Assembly: GCA_023391905.1 (NCBI GenBank)
Contig: JAEWAD010000540.1
Location: 1-14,767, forward strand
DNA length: 14,767 nucleotides
Direction of reading: 5' to 3'
From: Pseudomonadota bacterium
GTDB lineage: Bacteria; Pseudomonadota; Alphaproteobacteria; Rhizobiales; Kaistiaceae
A model generated the notes under the pieces. It did not search any database and was not told the origin of the DNA. It saw only the letters and a program-made list of their open reading frames with translations. Positions 1 to 5,825 of this stretch are shown here, in pieces. A program made the position numbers and the translations under genes. Every line of letters begins with the position of its first letter. Positions within the stretch are counted from its first letter, which is position 1.

Positions 1-2
1 AC

Positions 3-674
3 CCGGACGACTCCACCGCCATCCTGAACGAAGTCGCCTCGAAGGCCGTCCTCATCACCCACGACGCCGACGCGCCGGCCTCGAACCGCCTGATGTATGT
101 CGGCACCGACAACGTCGCGGCGGGCCGCCAGGCCGGCGAGCTGATGAAGAAGGCGCTGCCGGACGGCGGCAAGGCGATGCTCTTCGTCGGCACGATGGAC
201 GCCGCCAACGCGCGCGAGCGCACGCAGGGCATCAAGGAAGCCATCGAGGGCTCGAAGATCGAGATCATCGACATCCGCACCGATGGCGGCGACCAGGCCA
301 AGGCCAAGGCCAATGTCGAGGATACGCTGACGAAGTACCCGGACATCGACCTGCTGGTCGGTCTGTGGGCCTACAACACGCCGCAGATCTACAACGCCGT
401 GAAGGCGCTCGGTAAGGCCGGCTCGCTCAAGATCGTCGGCTTCGACGAAGACCAGCAGACGCTGAAGGGTGTCGCCGAAGGCGTCATCGACGGCACCGTC
501 GTCCAGCAGCCCTTCGAGTTCGGCTACCAGTCGATGATCAACATGGCGAAGCTCATCGAGGGCGACAAATCGGTCATCCCCGAGAACAAGCTGCAGATCG
601 TCCCGACCCAGATCGTCGACAAGTCGAACGTCAAGGAATTCGGCGACAACCTGAAGAAGGTGCTCGGCAAGTAA
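3..674 (+). CDS. Sugar ABC transporter periplasmic binding protein (5' partial)
   Basis: This is the C-terminal 223 residues of a periplasmic sugar-binding protein of the ribose/galactose type (Peripla_BP_4 family), which captures a sugar in the periplasm and delivers it to the membrane permease. The reading frame is open from the first bases of the window, so the start and signal peptide lie upstream; the first internal Met is at 93. Family features visible are the stretch around MYVGTDNVAAGRQAGELM, a hinge segment with GDQAKAKANVEDTL, the segment KIVGFDEDQQTLKGVAEG, and GTVVQQPFEFGYQ near the C-terminus. The ATPase and permease genes that follow on the same strand complete a typical binding protein-ATPase-permease order. 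The substrate cannot be told from sequence; ribose, xylose, galactose or another monosaccharide or polyol are all possible. Confidence 0.93.
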   Translation, partial: PDDSTAILNEVASKAVLITHDADAPASNRLMYVGTDNVAAGRQAGELMKKALPDGGKAMLFVGTMDAANARERTQGIKEAIEGSKIEIIDIRTDGGDQAKAKANVEDTLTKYPDIDLLVGLWAYNTPQIYNAVKALGKAGSLKIVGFDEDQQTLKGVAEGVIDGTVVQQPFEFGYQSMINMAKLIEGDKSVIPENKLQIVPTQIVDKSNVKEFGDNLKKVLGK

Positions 675-687
675 GGCCAGATCGCGT

Positions 688-720
688 GCGTGTCCCGGAC
701 GGTCTTCGGCCGGGGCACGC
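688..720 (+). promoter_or_regulatory. Intercistronic hairpin 1 after the binding-protein gene
   Basis: An 11-bp stem (688-698 with 710-720, one G-U pair) encloses an 11-nt loop, starting 14 nt after the binding-protein stop codon. No T-tract follows, so it is unlikely to be a simple terminator. In binding-protein transporters such hairpins often protect the upstream mRNA from 3' exonucleases, so that more binding protein than ATPase is made. That role is inferred here. Confidence 0.6.
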
Positions 721-733
721 TGGTCTCCAGGCA

Positions 734-753
734 GCCCGGGCGCAGGCCCGGGC
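734..753 (+). promoter_or_regulatory. Intercistronic hairpin 2 (GCCCGGGC-GCAG-GCCCGGGC)
   Basis: The self-complementary octamer GCCCGGGC occurs at 734-741 and again at 746-753, with GCAG between them, giving a very stable 8-bp stem with a 4-nt loop. It lies 18 nt before the ATPase start codon, close to where a ribosome would bind, and the ATPase gene has no obvious Shine-Dalgarno sequence. It could stabilise the upstream message, dampen ATPase translation, or both. Confidence 0.6.
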
Positions 754-771
754 GATCATCTTGCGGGCACA

Positions 772-2298
772 ATGACAGAAAATATCCTCGAACTACGCGC
801 CATCACCAAGAGCTATCCGGGCGTGACCGCCCTCAGCGGCGTCGACCTGACGGTCAATCGCGGCGAGGTGCTCGGCCTGATCGGCGAGAACGGCGCGGGC
901 AAATCCACCCTGATGAAGATTCTCGGCGGCGTCGTCGCCCCGACCGCCGGCACGATCGTCATCGACGGCGTGCAACACGCGTCGCTCACCGTGAACAGCT
1001 CCACCGGCGCCGGCATCGCCTTCGTCCACCAGGAGCTCAATCTCTTCGAAAACCTCGACGTCGCAGGCAATGTCCTGATCGGACGCGAACCCCGCTTCGG
1101 CGGTTTCATGAAGCTGATCGACCAGGGCGCGCTCCGGGCCAAGGTGCAGCCCCTGCTCGACCGGCTCGGGGTCGACTTCGACGCGCGGGCGCTCGTCGAG
1201 GATCTCTCGATCGCGCAGCGCCAGATGGTCGAGATCGCCAAGGCGCTCTCCTACGACGCCCGCGTCATCATCATGGACGAGCCGACCTCCTCGCTCACGC
1301 TGACCGAGACGGAACGGCTGCTGAAGGTGATCGGCGAGCTCCGGGCATCCGGCGTCAGCGTCATCTACATCTCGCATCGCCTGTCCGAGGTCATGGCCTG
1401 CGCCGACCGCGTCGTGGTTCTCCGCGACGGCCAGCGCGTCGGCGCGCTCGATCACGGCGAGATCACCCATGACGCGATGATCCGGCTGATGATCGGGCGA
1501 TCGCTGAAGTCGCTCTACGTCCCGCCGAAGAACCCGCCGCGGGAAAGCGGCCTGGTGGTCGAGGATCTCGTCACAACCGCCTTCTCCAACACCAAGGTGT
1601 CCTTCACCATCCGCCGCGGCGAGATCGTCGGCCTGGCCGGCCTGGTCGGCTGCGGCCGCACCGAGGTCGCGCAGGCGATCTTCGGCGTCGATCCCGCGCT
1701 CGGCGGACGCGTCACGATCGACGGCAAGCCGGTGAAGCTCGGCGACGTCCATTCGGCGATCACGAACGGCATCTACCTCGCCCCGGAGGACCGCAAGCGC
1801 TCCGGCCTCGTGCTCGACCTGCCGATCGCCGAGAACATCACGCTGGCCAGCCTGCCGCGCTATTCGAGGATGACGCTGGTCGACACCGCCGAGGAACACA
1901 AGGTCGCCGAGGAGCAGGGTCGCAAGCTGAAGATCAAGGCGCCGAACGTCGACACGGTCGCCCTCACCCTGTCCGGCGGCAACCAGCAGAAGATCGTGCT
2001 CGGCAAATGGATGTCGATGCAGCCCAATGCGGTGATCTTCGACGAGCCGACGCGCGGCATCGATGTCGGCGCCAAGAGCGAAATCTACGCCCTGATGCGA
2101 GAGCTTTCCGACGCCGGCGTGGCGATCCTGATGATCTCCAGCGACATGGAGGAAGTCCTCGGCGTCAGCGACCGCATGATCGTCATGCACGAAGGCCAAG
2201 TCTCCGGCCACCTCGAACGCAACCAGTTCTCCGAACACAATGTGCTGACGCTCGCCGTCGGTGGAAAGATCCAACAGGAAGCCCTCGAACATGCTTAG
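772..2298 (+). CDS. Sugar ABC transporter ATP-binding protein (RbsA/MglA/XylG type)
   Basis: This is a 508-residue cytoplasmic ATPase with two fused ABC domains, the usual length and layout for carbohydrate-uptake transporter-2 family ATPases; it powers sugar import through the adjacent permease. Domain 1 has Walker A GENGAGKST at residues 38-46, signature LSIAQRQ at 145-151 and Walker B with D169-E170. Domain 2 has a degenerate Walker A, GLVGCGRTE, at about 290-298, with Arg in place of the catalytic Lys. It also has the signature LSGGNQQK at 400-407 and Walker B FDEPTRG at about 423-429. The degenerate second P-loop is normal for this family. The ATG at 772 is preceded by only a poor ribosome-binding site, and two strong hairpins lie between this gene and the binding-protein gene. 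The stop codon overlaps the start of the permease gene, which suggests translational coupling. Confidence 0.96.
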   Translation: MTENILELRAITKSYPGVTALSGVDLTVNRGEVLGLIGENGAGKSTLMKILGGVVAPTAGTIVIDGVQHASLTVNSSTGAGIAFVHQELNLFENLDVAGNVLIGREPRFGGFMKLIDQGALRAKVQPLLDRLGVDFDARALVEDLSIAQRQMVEIAKALSYDARVIIMDEPTSSLTLTETERLLKVIGELRASGVSVIYISHRLSEVMACADRVVVLRDGQRVGALDHGEITHDAMIRLMIGRSLKSLYVPPKNPPRESGLVVEDLVTTAFSNTKVSFTIRRGEIVGLAGLVGCGRTEVAQAIFGVDPALGGRVTIDGKPVKLGDVHSAITNGIYLAPEDRKRSGLVLDLPIAENITLASLPRYSRMTLVDTAEEHKVAEEQGRKLKIKAPNVDTVALTLSGGNQQKIVLGKWMSMQPNAVIFDEPTRGIDVGAKSEIYALMRELSDAGVAILMISSDMEEVLGVSDRMIVMHEGQVSGHLERNQFSEHNVLTLAVGGKIQQEALEHA

Positions 2299-3295
2299 GA
2301 AAGAACTCGGCCTCTTCCTGCTGATCCTGGTCATCGGCGCCATCACGGCGGTGCTCAATCCGCAGTTCATCTCGCAGATCAACCTCTCGAATCTCGCCAA
2401 CCAGATCGGCCTTTTCGGGCTGTTCGCGATCGGCGTCGGCATCGTCATCATCACCGGCGGCATCGAATTGTCGGTCGGCTCGATGCTCGCCCTGCTCGGC
2501 ATCATCTTCCTCGACCTCCTGATCAACCACGAGTTCGCCTGGCCGCTCGCCCTGCTGATCACGGTCGGCGGCGGCGTCATCCTGGGAACCATCCACGGCC
2601 TGCTGGTGACCCAGTTGAAACTGCAGCCCTTCGTCGTCACGCTGTGCGGCCTGCTGATCTATCGCGGCCTGGCGCGCTACTACACGGCCGACTCGACCGC
2701 CGGCTTCGGCTATGGCAGCGGCTACGAGACGCTCGAATGGCTGGTCTCCGGCCGCGTCGGCGTCGTGCCGAACGCCTTCATCTTCTTCGTCGCCGTCTGC
2801 CTGGTCATGTCGGTGGTGCTGCACAAGTCGGTGTTCGGCCGCTATCTGTTCGCGGTCGGCAAGAACGAGGAAGCGGCGCGCTTCTCCGGCATCCCGACCA
2901 AGCTCGTCGTCACCGCCGCCTATTCGATCGCCGGCCTGCTGACCGGCATGTCGGCGATCTTCTTCGTGTTCTACACGCAGTCGGTCTCGCCCTCGGCGCA
3001 CGGCAATTTCTACGAGCTCTACGCGGTCGCGGCGGCGGTGCTCGGCGGCTGCTCGCTGCGCGGCGGCGAGGGCTCCATCCTCGGCATCTTCCTCGGCACG
3101 GTGCTGCTGCAGGTGCTGCAGAACCTCGTCAACATGCTGGGGATCCCGAGCTCGCTGAACTACACCGTCATGGGCGCGGTGATCATGCTCGGCGTCATCG
3201 CCGACCGCGAGCTGCAGCGCCGCCGCATGCACAAGATCATGGTCGACAGCGCGGCCGCCCGCGCCACCGGCAAGGCGGCCGCGACGGCCAGCTGA
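2291..3295 (+). CDS. Sugar ABC transporter permease (RbsC-like)
   Basis: This is a 334-residue inner-membrane permease of the BPD_transp_2 (RbsC/XylH) family, the channel for the sugar delivered by the upstream binding protein. It is hydrophobic throughout, with several membrane segments. It carries the family's cytoplasmic-loop motif, here GKNEEAARFSGIPTK, and the GGIELSVGSMLAL segment typical of RbsC N-terminal halves. I chose ATG 2291 (protein starting MLRKELGLFLL) over the in-frame GTG at 2261. It matches the usual permease start, it overlaps the ATPase stop by 8 bp, and CAGGAAG lies about 10 nt upstream. An extra segment around GYGSGYETLEWLVSGRVG is a periplasmic-loop feature that varies among substrate groups. 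An intrinsic terminator follows 24 nt after the stop. Confidence 0.95.
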   Translation: MLRKELGLFLLILVIGAITAVLNPQFISQINLSNLANQIGLFGLFAIGVGIVIITGGIELSVGSMLALLGIIFLDLLINHEFAWPLALLITVGGGVILGTIHGLLVTQLKLQPFVVTLCGLLIYRGLARYYTADSTAGFGYGSGYETLEWLVSGRVGVVPNAFIFFVAVCLVMSVVLHKSVFGRYLFAVGKNEEAARFSGIPTKLVVTAAYSIAGLLTGMSAIFFVFYTQSVSPSAHGNFYELYAVAAAVLGGCSLRGGEGSILGIFLGTVLLQVLQNLVNMLGIPSSLNYTVMGAVIMLGVIADRELQRRRMHKIMVDSAAARATGKAAATAS

Positions 3296-3318
3296 CCGCT
3301 GCGATCGCCGGATGAAGT

Positions 3319-3354
3319 CGGGGCCTGGGGGCAACCTCCGGCCCCGTTTCATTT
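3319..3354 (+). terminator. Rho-independent terminator of the sugar ABC operon
   Basis: CGGGGCC (3319-3325) pairs with GGCCCCG (3340-3346). The stem continues inward by pairing GGGGG with CCTCC, leaving a small loop. TTTCATTT follows directly. Its position 24 nt after the permease stop fits transcription termination of the operon. Confidence 0.85.
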
Positions 3355-3423
3355 GGGGACCTTCTAACCCCAAGCTTGCCCGCATGGCAGCGCATGGCCG
3401 AAGCCACCGAGTCACGTCACCCA

Positions 3424-3552
3424 CCCTCGCCGTCATCCCGGACGTAGCGAAGCGGAGATCCGGGATCCATTCAGCTGGGTTTTCGGGAGCTTCGCGCGGC
3501 CACCGCTTCGGCTGCATGGATCCCGGGTCAAGCCCGGGATGACGGCGAGGAT
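3424..3552. repeat. Long palindromic intergenic repeat element
   Basis: The left arm (3424-3470) and right arm (3516-3552) are imperfect reverse complements; the outer parts CCTCGCCGTCATCCCGG and CCGGGATCCAT match the right arm closely. The right arm itself contains a perfect hairpin, ATCCCGGG (3520-3527), TCAAG, CCCGGGAT (3533-3540). A stretch of about 33 bp from 3516 recurs unchanged at 12338, so this is a dispersed repeat and not a local structure. It resembles the short mobile palindromic repeats common between genes in Hyphomicrobiales. The apparent ORFs here (3312-3542 and antisense) are translations of the repeat and are not called. Apart from this element and the hairpins on either side of it, I see no gene in 3355-3635. 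Confidence 0.85.
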
Positions 3553-3597
3553 GGGGAGACGGTGGTGCGAATGCGGCATGGCTGAGAAGGGTCAGCG

Positions 3598-3625
3598 TCC
3601 CTCTCACGGCCTTCCGCGAGAGGGA
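3598..3625 (-). promoter_or_regulatory. Hairpin downstream of bolA
   Basis: TCCCTCTC (3598-3605) and GAGAGGGA (3618-3625) form a perfect 8-bp stem with a 12-nt loop, ending 10 nt beyond the bolA stop codon. Reading on the minus strand, no T-rich tract follows, so it is not a standard intrinsic terminator. It may mark a Rho-dependent 3' end or an mRNA-stabilising structure. Confidence 0.5.
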
Positions 3626-3635
3626 GCGAGGAGCC

Positions 3636-3899
3636 CTATTCCGGCGCCTTGGCCTGGATCGCGAGGGCGTGGACGCCGGCGGCGAGTTCGTCGGCGAGGA
3701 TCGTGTTGATCGTGCGGTGCATGTCGACGCGGCTCTTGCCGCGGAACGCCTCGGCCGTGATTCTCACACGAAAGTGGGTCTCGCCCTCGGGCCGGGCGCC
3801 GGCATGACCCTTGTGCAAATGCGACTCGTCGATCACATCTAGGCTCTGCGGCGACAGGGCGCTTGTCAGCGCCTGCGCGATCCGCTCCTTGGTATTCAT
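3636..3899 (-). CDS. bolA: BolA family protein
   Basis: This is an 87-residue protein of the BolA/IbaG family. BolA proteins bind monothiol glutaredoxins with [2Fe-2S] clusters and act in iron-sulfur and iron homeostasis; some also bind DNA. Visible features are a His-rich loop (H27, H29 and H32 in SHLHKGH), the core HFRVRITAEAFRGKSRV, a MHRTIN segment, and the C-terminal GVHALAIQAKAP, whose HAL motif is characteristic of the family. I chose ATG at 3897-3899 (protein starting MNTKERI), which matches the common N-terminus and has GAGG about 10 nt upstream. An in-frame ATG at 3957-3959 would add 20 residues unlike the family. The gene is divergent from the J-domain gene with only 66 bp between them, an arrangement common in Hyphomicrobiales next to cobS-cobT. 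Confidence 0.92.
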   Translation of the reverse strand: MNTKERIAQALTSALSPQSLDVIDESHLHKGHAGARPEGETHFRVRITAEAFRGKSRVDMHRTINTILADELAAGVHALAIQAKAPE

Positions 3900-3933
3900 T
3901 GAAAGAACCTCGTTCACACGGCGAAACGTCGCC

Positions 3934-3962
3934 TTGTCGGTCGGCGGGGTGGCTACCATAAT
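3934..3962 (+). promoter_or_regulatory. Sigma-70-type promoter for the J-domain gene
   Basis: TTGTCG (3934-3939), a 17-nt spacer and CATAAT (3957-3962) give a good sigma-70 promoter. Transcription would start about 6-8 nt after the -10 box, at about 3968-3970, which falls on the second of two adjacent ATG codons (3966 and 3969). No Shine-Dalgarno sequence is present, so the mRNA may be leaderless. Confidence 0.6.
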
Positions 3963-3965
3963 CGC

Positions 3966-4592
3966 ATGATGAAGCTCGATTCAAAATTGTTCGACGGAAT
4001 CCGGATCAAGCCGACCGTCGACGAAACTGTCCTGAAACGCTCCGCGCCGACCTGCGGCTGGGAGGGTTGCGATCGCGCGGGCACGCACAAGGCGCCAATG
4101 GGGCGCAACCGCGAAGGCCAGTTTCACCATTTCTGCATCGACCATGTGCGGCTCTACAACAAGAGCTACAACTACTTCTCCGGCATGCGCGACGACGACA
4201 TCGCCGCCTACCAGAAGGATTCGCTGACCGGCCATCGCCCGACCTGGACGATGGGCGTCAACAGCGCCGGCGAGCAGCGCGAGCGCGTCAGGAGCCATGC
4301 GACGCGCGACTGGAGCGGCGGCGTCCAGGATCCGTTCGACATGTTCGACGGCACGGCCGGACGCATGAAGGAGCCGCCGAAGCCGGCGCGCCACCTGAAG
4401 ACGCTGGAGCGCAAGTCCTTCGACACGCTCGACCTCGAGGGCGGCGAGACCAGCGTCGAGATCAAGGCGCGCTACAAATCGCTGGTGAAGATCTACCACC
4501 CCGATGCCAATGGCGGCGACCGCAGCTCGGAGGACCGGCTGCGCGAAATCATTCAGGCATATAACTTTCTCAAAGCGGCCGGCTTCTGCTAG
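3966..4592 (+). CDS. J-domain (DnaJ-like) protein with N-terminal zinc-binding-like motif
   Basis: This is a 208-residue protein with a C-terminal J domain (residues about 150-208) carrying the diagnostic HPD tripeptide at 178-180, in the order KSLVKIYHPDANGG. J domains stimulate ATP hydrolysis by DnaK-type Hsp70, so this is a probable Hsp70 co-chaperone with a special client. The N-terminal half has a conserved-looking Cys/His set (C30, C35, H41, C57, H60) that could bind a metal; this is inferred from spacing only. There is no Gly/Phe region or central CxxCxGxG zinc finger, so it is not DnaJ itself. Two ATG codons sit in tandem (3966, 3969), and the upstream promoter suggests that translation may begin at 3969 on a leaderless mRNA. 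The gene is divergent from bolA, and cobS starts 101 bp downstream. Confidence 0.92.
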   Translation: MMKLDSKLFDGIRIKPTVDETVLKRSAPTCGWEGCDRAGTHKAPMGRNREGQFHHFCIDHVRLYNKSYNYFSGMRDDDIAAYQKDSLTGHRPTWTMGVNSAGEQRERVRSHATRDWSGGVQDPFDMFDGTAGRMKEPPKPARHLKTLERKSFDTLDLEGGETSVEIKARYKSLVKIYHPDANGGDRSSEDRLREIIQAYNFLKAAGFC

Positions 4593-4693
4593 AAGGACGC
4601 TCATTGTCCGCAGGCGCCCGCAGGCGGAAAATCAGTTTGGCCCTCCCGCCTTGAACCAGACCGCAAGCGTCCGCTGGATGCGACGGAGCAGAC

Positions 4694-5680
4694 ATGACTG
4701 AGACGACGACAGATCGCACCGCCCTGCCCGATACGAAGATCTCCGTGCGCGAGGTCTTCGGCATCGATTCCGACATGCAGGTGCCGGCCTATTCCGAGGC
4801 GAACGAGCACGTGCCGGACGCCGATCCGGACTATCTCTTCGACCGCACGACGACGCTTGCCATCCTGGCCGGCTTCGCCCGCAATCGTCGCGTCATGGTC
4901 ACCGGCTATCACGGCACCGGCAAGTCGACCCATATCGAGCAGGTCGCGGCGCGCCTCAACTGGCCTGCCGTCCGCGTCAACCTCGACAGCCACATCAGCC
5001 GTATCGACCTGATCGGCAAGGATGCGATCGTCATCAAGGACGGCCTGCAGGTCACGGAATTCCGCGACGGCATCCTGCCCTGGGCCTATCAGCACAACAT
5101 CGCGCTCGTCTTCGACGAGTACGACGCCGGCCGCCCGGACGTGATGTTCGTCATCCAGCGCGTGCTGGAGGCCTCGGGCCGCCTGACGCTGCTCGACCAG
5201 AACCGCGTCATCCGCCCACACCCCGCCTTCCGCCTGTTCGCCACCGCCAACACGGTCGGCCTCGGCGACACGTCGGGCCTCTATCACGGCACGCAGCAGA
5301 TCAACCAGGCGCAGATGGACCGCTGGTCGATCGTGACGACGCTGAACTACCTGCCGCATGACAACGAGGTCGGCATCGTCGTCTCGAAGGCCAAGCACTT
5401 CGCCGATCCGAAGGGCCGCGCCCTGGTCGGCCGCATGGTGCGCCTCGCCGACATGACGCGCTCGGCCTTCATCAACGGCGACCTGTCGACCGTCATGAGC
5501 CCGCGCACGGTGATCACCTGGGCCGAGAACGCCGAGATCTTCGGCGATATCGGCTTCGCCTTCCGGGTGACGTTCCTGAACAAGTGCGACGAGCTCGAGC
5601 GCACGCTCGTGGCCGAATTCTACCAGCGCGCCTTCGGCGAGGAGCTGGTCGAATCGGCGGCGAATGTCGTGCTGAGCTGA
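4694..5680 (+). CDS. cobS: Cobaltochelatase subunit CobS
   Basis: This 328-residue AAA+ ATPase is a subunit of the aerobic cobaltochelatase CobN-CobS-CobT, which inserts cobalt into hydrogenobyrinic acid a,c-diamide using ATP. CobS and CobT form the chaperone-like ATPase complex that acts on CobN, much as BchI and BchD do in magnesium chelatase. Visible motifs are Walker A GYHGTGKST (71-79), Walker B VFDEYD (139-144), sensor-1 ATAN (183-186), and MDRWS around 208-212, near where an arginine finger is expected. The length is close to that of known CobS (about 330). The ATG at 4694 has CGGAG about 5-9 nt upstream. The 101-bp gap before the gene has CCGCAGGCG-type direct repeats but no clear promoter. 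The large subunit gene cobN is not in this window. Confidence 0.97.
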   Translation: MTETTTDRTALPDTKISVREVFGIDSDMQVPAYSEANEHVPDADPDYLFDRTTTLAILAGFARNRRVMVTGYHGTGKSTHIEQVAARLNWPAVRVNLDSHISRIDLIGKDAIVIKDGLQVTEFRDGILPWAYQHNIALVFDEYDAGRPDVMFVIQRVLEASGRLTLLDQNRVIRPHPAFRLFATANTVGLGDTSGLYHGTQQINQAQMDRWSIVTTLNYLPHDNEVGIVVSKAKHFADPKGRALVGRMVRLADMTRSAFINGDLSTVMSPRTVITWAENAEIFGDIGFAFRVTFLNKCDELERTLVAEFYQRAFGEELVESAANVVLS

Positions 5681-5687
5681 GAAACCA

Positions 5688-5727
5688 GCCGGCCCGCGCG
5701 ACGCGGCCCTCGATCCGCGTCGCCGGC
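5688..5727 (+). promoter_or_regulatory. Intercistronic hairpin between cobS and cobT
   Basis: CGACGCGG (5699-5706) pairs perfectly with CCGCGTCG (5715-5722) around an 8-nt loop. GCCGG (5688-5692) pairs with CCGGC (5723-5727) below a 6-nt bulge on the 5' side, for 13 base pairs in all. No T-tract follows, so read-through into cobT is expected. It could set the relative amounts of CobS and CobT. Confidence 0.55.
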
Positions 5728-5825
5728 CGGACCTGACCGGGCGGCGACGGCCCATGGCCGGACGGCACGACCGGGACGTGAAACGCTCCCTGCCGCCGTG
5801 GCGGACCGGGGGTGAGGGACAGAGC

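Noticed and set aside
690..1472. 260-residue plus-strand open frame at the ATPase start
   Set aside because: It is frame-shifted relative to the unmistakable ATPase frame and is almost entirely Arg-rich, which is typical of an out-of-frame reading.
793..2640. 615-residue minus-strand open frame opposite the ABC ATPase and permease genes
   Set aside because: It lies antisense to clear ABC transporter genes, with an odd Asp/Ala/His/Arg composition and no recognisable domain.
3312..3542. 76-residue plus-strand open frame after the ABC operon
   Set aside because: It starts within the terminator and runs through the palindromic repeat, so it is not a credible gene.
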